A stretch of DNA of 64,000 bases from positions 75,829,452-75,893,451 of the forward strand of contig CM040424.1 of NCBI GenBank assembly GCA_022702705.1, written 5' to 3'. Under the pieces are notes generated by a model. That model was not told where the DNA came from and ran no database searches. It worked only from the letters and a program-made list of their open reading frames with translations. Both the position numbers and the translations under genes were made by a program. This document shows, piece after piece, positions 13,501-22,900 of the stretch. Positions within the stretch are counted from its first letter, which is position 1; every line of letters begins with the position of its first letter. Origin of the DNA: Papilionanthe hookeriana x Papilionanthe teres (taxonomy: Eukaryota > Streptophyta > Magnoliopsida > Asparagales > Orchidaceae).

Positions 13501-15935
13501 AAAAATATTACAAGTAAACTTAGAATAATAAATCTCTAACATCTAATTTCAAGGGGAAAGTTGAACGCGTGTCGGATCAAAAGTCAATAAAAGAGCTAGA
13601 TTAAAAATATGACCCCAAATTTATTGCTTATAAGAAAATACTTTACATATAGATTCATTAAAAAAAAAGTAAAGAAAAAGTCCACTGATTGCACCGTTGG
13701 CATCAAATGGCAATCCTTAAATGATCAAATGGCGTATAACTATAGGCATTATTTTGTGTTTGCTATTATAGTTATTTATTTCCTTATATTTTTATTCTTA
13801 CACATTGAAAAAATGAACAATCTAAGTTTTTCTAACCCCTTATTTTCTACATAAATGATTGCAACAATGAACTAAAAATTATGAAGGAATAAAATTAAAA
13901 CATGCCAGAGTTACATGTTGGATGTCACATTGAGTTCTATCCACAAACTTCATTACTATTAGGATGCTACTTGTTGTTTACAAAAAATTATTAAGGAAAC
14001 TCATCAATTAAAAGAAATAAAATTGATGAAGTACATGATACAGTAGTTTGATTGATTGTATTTTACTTTGCATCTCATGATAGAGATTTTTAAAATTATA
14101 ATTAATCTTTGTCAAGCATAATGAGTCGTAAGATATCTTGAATATAAAGCTTTTGATGTCAACAACTAGACATCTTCAAAACTTTAGAAAGAGATGATGA
14201 AACTTTTCGCCACAAACAATATAGTTATTTTATGAAAAATGATATTTACATCTTCTAAATATAAATGCATCTTACTTCAGAGATCAAGAATGACCTCACC
14301 ATGGAAGGTAAATGATGCAATGGAGCAAAATTGCATGAAATGAAAAATAGGTTTAACTACTGATCTTAAATTGGGGCATTTACATACATAACACTTAATT
14401 CTTATGGATTTACATATCTCACACCAAAACTTCCATATTTACATGCAGAGCATTCAATTATTTCTATCACATCAAAAATAGCATTAAGTACCCATTTTAA
14501 GAATCAAATCCACCTTTTAATGCATAGGTAATGTGTCATGCATGTAAATATGAAAGTTCAGGTGTGAGATATGTAAGTTCATAAGAAATTGCGTGTTCGC
14601 ATGTAAATTTCTCTTTTAAATTTAGTATAGGATCATTTTAGATAGATAAAATAATTTAAAAATAACAACATTTGTTAAGTTTTATTCTATAGACTTCATA
14701 CGGATAAAAAAAGCTACATTTAAGGATTTTTTAAACAATTTGAAATTGATGCACATCAAATTTACTTACTTTTTTTTCTCACAATCAATCCATAAATTTT
14801 TATCTAAGACAAATATTGGCAAAGATGAAAAAATTGGTCATATATCCAATAGTAAATCGATTGATTTGATTTGTTTTAACTCTAAAAGTATTTACTGTAA
14901 CAATTGAATGTGCGTTTCCAGTAATAAAAACCATCAAGAAAAAGTTGCAAAATAAGATGAAAGATGATTACATGCAACTTCATTAATAACATACACCGAG
15001 AAGGATATTACAAGAAGTTCTGAGATAGAATAAATCTTTGATGGTTTTAGTTCCAGTGAACATGAGATTATATGTTCCGATGCCCTGTATAAACAAATAT
15101 ATTGAAAGAAGAGAACTATAGCAGAATAAAATAAAGAGTTTCAAAAGCAATTCATTGAAACACTCACGCAAACAGGTGATCAAAATTGATGGTAGGAAGA
15201 GACTTCCAGGCTCTGCGACTAGTGGGAAATAGGCAAAAGAGAGCACAAGCAAGAAGAGCAGCCACTAACTCCTGAAATGCAGAAACAAAGCGAATCAAAT
15301 CAAACTGAAAATCAAAAAGGTAATCATTCAAACATTCAGATTTTATCAACTATATTCATCAGCAGCGTGACTCCACTAAACTAAGTCGATAATCTTCCCA
15401 AAACCAATAACGCGTCATCAAGGCATACCTGACTGAGGAATACTATCCCTGCATCCTGCTGATCCATCAAACGAAGTCCAGCCTTCCCTTTGCCAAATTT
15501 CACATCAGAATCCAGGTAATGCGCTTCCAGAAGAAACGGCAGTCTTAGCAATAGGCTCGCCAGCTTCGGCACGACCTCACCAAACCAAAACCTCGAATCC
15601 TCCCTCGACATCAACTATCCGAAGAAATATGGCTGTCAAGCAGGAGGTTTAAAACATACGGGGGATGATGGTGAGCACCAAGATACCTCGTCGAAGAAAA
15701 GCGAGTAGCCATCGACGGCGTTGGGAGCCAATCGCTCGTGTGAGAGGTCAAGGGAGTCTCTGATATCGGTGATGGCGTCGAAAAGAATCTCACCAGAGTC
15801 GACTCGACTGAAATCAGGGCCGAGTGCAAGAGCTTTAAGGGAATTGAAAGCTTTCGGCGGCCAGAAGAGTGAGGACGAGCGGACTACGAAAGGCAGGAAT
15901 GGAAGGATCGACTTCAGGTCTTCTCTGCACTCCAT
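10424..15935 (-). CDS. PARG: Poly(ADP-ribose) glycohydrolase, 5' part, exons 1-5 (partial gene)
   Basis: PARG cleaves ribose-ribose bonds in poly(ADP-ribose), reversing PARP modification in the DNA-damage and stress response. Exons on the minus strand: 15935-15687, 15614-15429, 15271-15168, 11096-10892, 10528-10424, giving 283 codons with consistent phases. The order matches plant PARG: MECREDLKSILPFLP at the start, a helical accessory domain (residues 1-180 approx.), SQSQEHKIKCLIHYFER, then the macrodomain entry EVDFANEYFGGGALVMGCVQ with the GGG signature at 273-275. The catalytic Glu pair that follows this Gln, and the C-terminal half (plant PARGs are roughly 500-550 residues), are not visible. 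They probably lie past a final intron longer than 10.4 kb. Intron 3 is 4.1 kb. Family call is strong; whether the gene is intact cannot be judged here. Confidence 0.9.
10892..11096 (-). CDS. PARG: PARG exon 4
   Basis: Residues 180-248: CIHPHCSQSQEHKIKC, LIHYFER, GFVSFERKLL, then AAFWKKSTVPLCSFE. I chose acceptor TTTCCAG at 11098/11097 over the downstream TTGCAG because only it joins exon 3 in frame and gives the expected spacing between LFA and SQSQE. Donor GAG|GTGAAA. Confidence 0.9.
11706..11770 (+). mobile_element. Terminus of a GTTTGGGG-type DNA element
   Basis: GGGCCCGTTTGGGGCAGCTT, then GGCGTTTTGAAAACGTCGTC. It resembles the end at 30840-30905 read on the other strand (GGGTAGCTTATAAG, CGTTTGTCTCATGCG). 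The opposite end was not located. In PARG intron 3. Confidence 0.45.
14373..14613. repeat. Foldback MITE copy A2
   Basis: Left arm GGGGCATTTACATACATAAC; right arm GGTGTGAGATATGTAAGTTC to CATGTAAATTT. Both flanks carry TTAAATT, a possible target duplication. It lies in PARG intron 3. Confidence 0.75.
15168..15271 (-). CDS. PARG: PARG exon 3
   Basis: Residues 146-179 plus two bases: ELVAALLACALFCLFP, then LPTINFDHLF. Acceptor TTTCAG, donor TTTGC|GTGAGT. The INFDHLFA motif is diagnostic of PARG. Confidence 0.92.
15429..15614 (-). CDS. PARG: PARG exon 2
   Basis: Residues 84-145: LMSREDSRFWFGEVVPKLAS, an LLLRLPFLLEAHY helix, then QQDAGIVFLSQ. Acceptor GGATAG, donor CAG|GTATGC. The sequence matches the helical region of plant PARG. 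Confidence 0.92.
15687..15935 (-). CDS. PARG: PARG exon 1
   Basis: Residues 1-83, from MECREDLKSILPFLPFVVRS to GYSLFFDE. Donor GAG|GTATCT. The ATG at 15935 matches the conserved plant start. An in-frame upstream ATG at 15977 would add a Leu-rich 14-residue leader, which I think is untranslated. Confidence 0.92.
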
Positions 15936-16137
15936 ATCACAGCGCAAGAAAGAGAATAGTAGGAGGAGGAGCGGCACCCTATCTGGTGGCCGGCGGTGGT
16001 TTCCTCGGGAGTGGGCCGAGCTGTTTGTTGAAAAGAAGGTCGCATTGAAATTCCATGGCTTAACAGCTACGCGCGTTGAAGTTTCAGGAGCAATTCACAA
16101 CGACGCTGAAGTCTTTCAAGAACATAATAAATTTTAA

Positions 16138-16157
16138 ATGCGCGCGCGCACACACAC

Positions 16158-16188
<31 letters not shown>

Positions 16189-16205
16189 CGCGCGCGCGCG
16201 CGCGC
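16138..16205. repeat. Compound CG/CA/TA/TG/CG microsatellite, perfectly alternating
   Basis: About 68 bp of unbroken purine-pyrimidine alternation: (CG)n, (CA)n, (TA)n, (TG)n, (CG)n. It is almost its own reverse complement. It lies about 200 bp upstream of the PARG start codon and could adopt Z-DNA or a cruciform under supercoiling. Confidence 0.9.
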
Positions 16206-16376
16206 CTTGATCTGTTGGTTGCATGTCTATTATCTGTGTGTGTGCATGCCTCAGGTCAAGGGTTAGAATCCTCGTGGCGCGGTGGTCCTCAAATAATAGT
16301 ACATGACGCGGGTTTCTTACCATAAGGCCTAGTGCGGAATCGGTATTTGGGTCTCTGCCAAATATCAATTCTTTTT
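16206..16376 (+). mobile_element. SINE-like copy 1
   Basis: Has a box A-like GATCTGTTGGTTGCATG and a box B-like GGTCAAGGGTTAGAATCC about 45 nt later, then a body ending in AATTCTTTTT. The architecture fits a tRNA-derived plant SINE with a T-run end. It begins immediately after the alternating microsatellite and lies in the PARG upstream region. Confidence 0.5.
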
Positions 16377-17285
16377 CTGAGGGGACTTACGGAGAAGGCA
16401 TAACCATTGATGCAAAAGGAAGTTACAATGGGTTTAGTGAGTAAGTACATAGCACCCACTCACATGATATACAACTCACTCAAAAGAAAGACTTAAAAAT
16501 ACTCTTATATACCCCAAAAAATTAAAAAGTCTCCAAAAGGTATTAATTGCTCAAAGAGGATATACGAGGTGATGACTCAAATGTGATGAGGGGGCTTTCC
16601 TCTTCCCCTCCCATGGGTTCTAAGAATGAGGTCCTGCAAAAAATTATAATTCGGGCTTGCCCCTAAAAAGATCAAAACAATCATCAAGTGAGTATTGAGG
16701 TTGAGACTACCCTTTTTTTTCCCCTCTTATAGGTTTTCGGAGCTTGTCAATCATCTTCCAGATTTTGTCCCTCCTCTTCCACACCTTGCACTTAGCGTTT
16801 CTCCAGAACATTAGTAAGTATTTTGACCTCGATTGGGTTATCATTTGTTACGACCAACTGAGAGAAAATAAGAGTCTCAGTATGCTTGCTGGCGGATGGG
16901 TTCCCATCAAGTTCACTGGGAGCAATAGTAGTTTGTGTAGGAATAGATTCGGTGTTAAGGGTGGTGGCAGTAAGCATCTCATTAGTCTATTTGACATTAC
17001 TGATAGGATGATCTAATAAGATTGCAGTATCTAAAGTTGTCTTGTTGATAGCACTGGCAGAGATAACATGTTTAGGATAGATGGTTTTTTAGCGTGTTAT
17101 TCAGTCATAGAAGTATCTATAAACTGTCGTGATGGAATATTGGTTTTCAACTTTGGGTGCAATCTGAAGTACTTATCATGTGTGTAACCAAACATCTTAA
17201 AATGATTACAATAACAAAGTCTTTGTTCCATAATAATTTGCTGCCAGTAACCATTATAAGAAGTGTCATGTCAAAATTATTCTAC

Positions 17286-17546
17286 ATCTAGAAGTGTAAT
17301 ATCTCTCAACCTAAAATTTATTATATTTATATCTATAGACACACCACAAATTGTAACACCTAATCATCTAAATTTTGCATATCACAACTAAAATATCACT
17401 ATTTTAACTTTATAAAAGTGAAATACACATTTACATATATAAATAAGGTAGTGTATATATATATATATATATATGTAAAAATGAAAATTTATGCCTTAGA
17501 TATATAAATACATGAGAATAGAGAGGCATGTAAGTAAATTATTCTT
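17286..17546. repeat. Foldback MITE copy A3 (degraded)
   Basis: The right arm GCCTTAGATATATAAATACA to GTAAGTAAATTATTC and a middle with CACTATTTTAACTTTATAAA are recognisable. The left arm is eroded. It includes a TA microsatellite at 17454-17474. Confidence 0.55.
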
Positions 17547-17971
17547 TTTTATTAACATCCTCTACATTTATTGAATTACATGAGAATTTATACACATTAT
17601 ATCATTTTTATATAGATTTATATCTAGTACACAAAGCTTGAAGTTTTATTTCTATTTTATTTTAATATCATAATAATAACAAAATATCTATATGAAAAAC
17701 ATATTTCATGTTAATAATTTGATACTAATGATATTTTTATATTTATATAATAAATATCAAAATAAAAAACATTCTGATGAAATTCCAACTGCTATGCTAA
17801 AGTGCATCTCGATGTTTAATAAGAGTTCAATTTCATTCAGGTTAAAAGTTTTAAATGTTATGTAATATTTTGCAAAGATAAAGATTGGATAGTATCAAAA
17901 CTAGATGAGCAATAAAGAAGAAATAAAAAGACACATAATTAGCGTAAAAAACAAGGGAAGCATCAAACTAA

Positions 17972-18166
17972 GGAAAAAATTTTGCGTACGTCCAGCATGT
18001 TACATGTAAGTTACATGGAAGTTACAATGAGGGGTATTTCCATATTTTATCCCTTGTAATCTCTCTGTAACATGTCTATAACCTCCTTATTTTTGCAGTA
18101 CGTGATATTCTCCTATTGGACGACGTACACAACACTATATAAGCTTTACGTACGCAAATTTTTTCC
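17972..18166. mobile_element. Short TIR element, Mutator- or hAT-like MITE (copy 1)
   Basis: 195 bp with inverted ends GGAAAAAATTTTGCGTACGT and ACGTACGCAAATTTTTTCC. It is flanked by CAAACTAA on both sides (9 bp, CAAACTAAG, if the first G is counted as flank). It is AT-rich with repeated GTTACA motifs, has no ORF, and lies between PARG and CTPS. Confidence 0.8.
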
Positions 18167-18685
18167 CAAACTAAGGCCTCATTTGAGAATGCAATGAAGC
18201 CTTGTTCCTTCAAAGTGAAAGCTAACGCGTAAATTTACTTTTGTTTGGTAACAGAACTATAATTTTTTGACATTTTAGATCGCATATGACAATGTCCATC
18301 CGTAGACATAACATTGAAAACACCTTTGCTAAATGACAAAGCTCATTCAAACGAACACTAAATAGTTCTCATTGTTGCCCCCATATCATCATTGTGCAAA
18401 ATGAGCATAATAATTGAAGTATGTACAGTAAACATTATTTTAATAATTGATAGTATTCTTCATTAAAATTTTACAAAATTATAAAAAAATATTTTCATAA
18501 AATTTAAAATTTTATAAAATATATATTTCTTACAAAGTATATCAATTAAATATTTCCTAGAATAAGAACACATAATATATTAACATATCTATCATCCAAT
18601 TTAATTAGTATTGAAACAACACTAGCAAGTTTCTCTTAATTTTTTGTCCATGAATTGTTGTGTTAAACAAACATTAACATAAAGT

Positions 18686-18870
18686 AGGTAAATTTATGTA
18701 TGTACCTCACAATTTCTCATCTATTTACATATCTAACATCCAAACTTGAAATTTATACTTATAACATAAAATTATCATAAATCAATCTATTTAAAATCGT
18801 GTTTATTGTAATGTCTTTGACGTGATATTAATGATCTGAATGGTATACATGTAAATACGAATATTACAAA
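18686..18870. repeat. Foldback MITE copy A4 (left-arm part)
   Basis: Left arm GTAAATTTATGTATGTACCT and ATTTACATATCTAACATCCA; the right arm is largely lost. Intergenic between CTPS and PARG. Confidence 0.55.
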
Positions 18871-19163
18871 TTATCATATTTGATATCAACCATTATTTGC
18901 AATTCAATAAATAGTTTCACCCATGTCATTAAACCTCCAATACAAATATTTTAAATAAATAAAGGGCTGCATAAATATTTAATAAATATTGATTTGCTTA
19001 GACTTAGCATATTAATTTAATAAAATAAATTAAAATATGCTTAATTGTTTGATTGAATTTTAAAATATAATTAAAAATGGATTAATTTGATAATTTATCA
19101 TTAGTTGAATATTGATGGCCTAAAATAATATTCTATCTTCATGTGACCTAACAATTTTTCTTA

Positions 19164-19342
19164 AGGTGCATTTGCACACATACCACGTAATTCCTATGTA
19201 TTTACATAGCTACCCGCTAAACTTTACTTTTTATATATATTTACCTATGTAAAAAAAATGTATATTTCAACAGTATGTGATGAAAAATTGGGCAGTATAA
19301 ATGAAAAAAATCAAATTTAGGTATTAGATATGTAAAATGCCC
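19164..19342. repeat. Foldback MITE copy A5 (internally deleted)
   Basis: Left arm TGCATTTGCACACATACCAC and right arm TTTAGGTATTAGATATGTAA to ATGCCC; about 180 bp. It lies about 575 bp past the CTPS stop. Confidence 0.65.
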
Positions 19343-19454
19343 AAATTTTATAGCATTACACATGTTCTACACATTCCAAGCTAATACTTCAAGTGCTATC
19401 TTATAAAATTTCCAATCAAATAACTTGATTTTTTTTTTCTTTTGAAGATGATTT

Positions 19455-19730
19455 AGGTCGAGTTTGGGGCAGCTGCAACTTAATAAAAAATAATTGTGAA
19501 GATGTTGAAAAATAATTTATTGTTCAAAAAACTATGATCGTTTTTATAATTTAAAAAAATAATAATAAAAAGTCAGACGGAACATAGAAAGCTGTCACCG
19601 TATCTTGCCAGGACCGTAGGGAAAAAACAGATTTCAGCTACAACTTTTTGAAAAAGCTATCAAAATGTAATTTACCCAAACAGACAAAACTGCAATGCAG
19701 TGCGACACCGCCGCCCCCAAACAGACCTTT
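19455..19730. mobile_element. TIR element with GTTTGGGG ends (PIF/Harbinger- or hAT-like)
   Basis: Inverted ends AGGTCGAGTTTGGGGCAGC and CCCCCAAACAGACCTTTT match at about 13 of 15 positions. 276 bp, no ORF. It lies in the 3' flank of CTPS. Confidence 0.6.
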
Positions 19731-19916
19731 TATAGGTTATTTATCAGAGGATAATGCATAAATGAAAATAAATCTATTACATGCTGCAAAAGAATAATTG
19801 AATGCAACTGAAAATTCAACAAACAAAGTAGGGGAACAAATATTTTGATTTAATGTAATAATACCTGAAAAATGCATATAATTACAGGAAGTAACATTGG
19901 AGATAGAAATATTACA

Positions 19917-19969
19917 CTAAACCTTGTTCAGATGAGCTTCCAATTGTCCTGTAGCAGCTAATATAAGGC
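19917..19969 (-). CDS. CTPS: CTPS coding exon 22 and stop
   Basis: Residues 541-557 (GLILAATGQLEAHLNKV) and TAG at 19919-19917. Acceptor TTTCAG. The final bases AAG-GTT-TAG could instead be a splice donor (AAG|GTTTAG) leading to another exon encoding the variable C-terminal tail of many plant enzymes. I found no convincing further exon, so the stop is called here with moderate certainty. Confidence 0.78.
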
Positions 19970-22900
19970 CTGAAATGCCAAAAAAAAAAAACCCATTTTT
20001 CAGGAACAGTAAATTCTGTACAACTAAAAGAAATAAAAAAGCAAAATAGTTTGCGGCATTTACATAAATACCACACAATTTCTATGTATTTAAATGTCTA
20101 ACAACTATAACACCCAAAACTTTCAAAACATATCAGAAATACCACTATTAGTAACCACTGAAACTTGAAAGACACCTTTTCATGCATAGGTAAAGTACTA
20201 TAAAGATAAAAATTAAGGAAGATTTACTTTACATACATACCGCTCAATTCTTATGTATTAACATACCTAATAACTAAACGTCAATTTTTTACATATATGC
20301 CATCTTACCTATACTGGCTATACATGAAAAGATGTATTTCACTTTTTACAAGTTAAAATAGTGGTTGTTTTGATGTGATGTGCAAGATTTGGGTGGTATA
20401 AATGTAAAAAGTAAAGTTTGGGTGTTAGTATGTAAATACATAGGAATTATGTGGAATGTATGTAAATCTTCCAAATAAAGTTGGTTTATTTATATCTTCA
20501 TTTGTGCGTTACCTAAAAACACAGCGGTAGGCTTCCCAGGTCTTGATTTGAATTCAGGATGAAACTGCACACCAATGTAGTAGGGATGGCCAGCTAACTC
20601 AAGAATCTGTTTAGCAGAGAGCAAAAGAGCAGAAGATAGGATTTTTAGCAGGTAAAATATTATGTCTTGTTGAGATTAGTAGAAGTATATAGATTTATTT
20701 GTAAATGTTGCAACTTATAAGGCACTATATAAGTCCATCAACAATGAAATGAAGAAGGATTTTTTTCGCAATAATTTATATTTGGTATGAGAGCCCTAAT
20801 CCTAGCAGCCAGCCTGCCGGCCTCGTCATTGGTGCAACTCGATCTTCATTTCCTTCGCGTAGCAGCAATGATAGAGCTTACTGGAAAGGCAAGCGCGCTT
20901 ACTGAGAAGGTAGACGGGATCGTGGGAGGCAAAGGGGATCGCTACAAACTAGATTGCTCGCGGCAAACAGTACCACCTATGGGATCACAACACTTTCTCG
21001 GTAGGATCTCCTAGAAGCTCAAATCGCAACCTTCTCGGAAGGATCGAAGCTTCTCGCAAGGTTCTGTCATGAAGGGCTTCTGCAAAGGTTTGTTGCGAGA
21101 GGAAATAGCGGGGCGGGGTTTCGCTTCTGGTGGTATTTTGTACGCAATAGTTTCGTGGTTGCCATCTCAAGGAATTGTGGTTCGGAAGTAATGAAAGAAG
21201 TATGTGTGTATTTTTTGTGTTGTAGATTTAATCTTGTGATTGAGGATGTCAGAAGACGGAGATAGCATGGAAGGTAAATGATTACAACTTCTCAGAAAGA
21301 TAAATCTTGAAGTTTTGAAGGTCTTGGTTGGGCTCATACAGGAAGCTAGCGTCTCGTCAGGTGCGATAGCCTCAGCACGTGCTCCAACGCATGTGAACTA
21401 GATCTCCCTCCCATAGATCAGAAGCTCGATGAACCAACCACGTATTTGAGTTGGTCACGTCGGATTGAGACTACTTTAGTAGGAAAGAGACTGAAGAATA
21501 CCTGACAGGAGTCAAGCTAAAGAGTGACAGTGTTGAGAGGGATAAGTGGACAACACATGCATTGATTTACACTTGGCTATTTAATTCGATGGAACAACAA
21601 TGGATGGCATTCAAAAGGTGAATGACATCCAAACAAAGCTGAAAAGCATTTATGCTGGAGCTGAGAACCACATGAGGGTGTTTCAGATTCAGCATGAGAT
21701 AGAGGCAGTGGTTCAGAGTGATAGATCAATTCATGAGTACTCTATAGACGTGGAGCGATTGTGGCGAGATCTTGATCACTTCTCACCTATGTTGAGCTGT
21801 GGTGATCCGAGGAGTAAAAAGAGAGATCTTTGCAAAGATGAGGAATATGCGGTTTCTGGCTCATCTAAATCTGGTATTTGATCAGAGGAGATCGGTTCTC
21901 CTAGCTCAAGAGACTATTCCTACACTAGATGAGGTCACTATTGTAATGATACATGATGAGAGTTGCATGAATCTACGCTCTGAGCTAAGTATTTTTTTAG
22001 GTTAACAAAAGCATTGACTGCTATGAGCCCGGATATGCTAGGTGTCTAGTAGGAGACTCGTAAGTGCTACAGCCGTGGTGAAGTTGGCCATCTGAGTAGG
22101 GCCTGTCTTAAGCCACCTAAGAAGAGAAAGACAAGTGGAGGTTGTGATCGTGGTTGGGAGGGGGGGAAGTGGAAGAGTAGGTTGTTAAAGAGGAGTAGAA
22201 AACAACAGCCGATAGTGCTGAGCACGGTTCAAATTCATAGACATCAAGGGAGAGACATGTGTGATCATTACAAGTGGGGATCATGAGTGTCTGGAGCTGT
22301 TAAAGAGGAAGTAGAAAATAGTAGGCGATAGAGCTGATCACGTTTCAAATTCATAGACATCAAGGGGTAATATTGCCACTTATGCTCGCTTCAGCAAAGG
22401 AACTGGTGACACTTGTTCTTACCTCTATTTCCACCACAAAATAATCATAATGAATCATAGATTTCGGTGCTTCTTATCATGTGACAAGTACTGCTGAAGA
22501 GCTCTTCTTCATATACTCATCTAGCAGTGTCAGAGAGTATACTGACTATTGATGGTACAACACAACTTGTAATTGGTAAAAACATAGTGACATACCAATC
22601 ATATGACTTTGTCTAATGTTTTGCATACACTTTTTCTGGTAAACCTTTTATTCATTAGTGTCATTATTCTCCAGTTAAAATGCATTGTTTCCTTTGATAT
22701 TTCTCAGGTGGTCTTCCAAGAGAAATGGATGGGTCGAACACTTGGTACTGAAACGCAACATAGCGGACTCTGGTAATTGGATCGAGAGGGAATGGACTCA
22801 ACTCTGACATCCATAGTGAAAAGAGCTGCAGTAAGAGAATCTAGGAAGAACATCGAGGATGTGTTACTGCTACATCACAGACGTATATGACATTTTAGTC

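Larger units (their letters stand above)
11097..15167 (-). other. PARG intron 3
   Basis: 4071 nt, GT-AG. It holds a DNA-element terminus (11706), MITE A2 (14373) and a moderately GC block at 12480-13060 that looks retroelement-derived. The rest is AT-rich with no coding signal. Confidence 0.75.

Noticed and set aside
14983..15090. Possible extra PARG exon after exon 3 (minus strand, acceptor TTATACAG)
   Set aside because: It opens in frame, but the encoded sequence has no counterpart in plant PARG, and exon 3 joins exon 4 directly with the expected length between LFA and SQSQE.
15721..16137. 138-codon plus-strand frame
   Set aside because: It is the opposite-strand shadow of PARG exon 1 and its 5' flank; no domain.
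16230..16290. tRNA gene suggested by box A/B-like motifs
   Set aside because: No cloverleaf could be formed; the longer body and T-run end fit a SINE-like element better.
16792..16977. Minus-strand Ser/Thr-rich frame considered as a C-terminal exon of CTPS
   Set aside because: No similarity to CTPS tails that I can see, and no convincing acceptor; the stop in exon 22 suffices.
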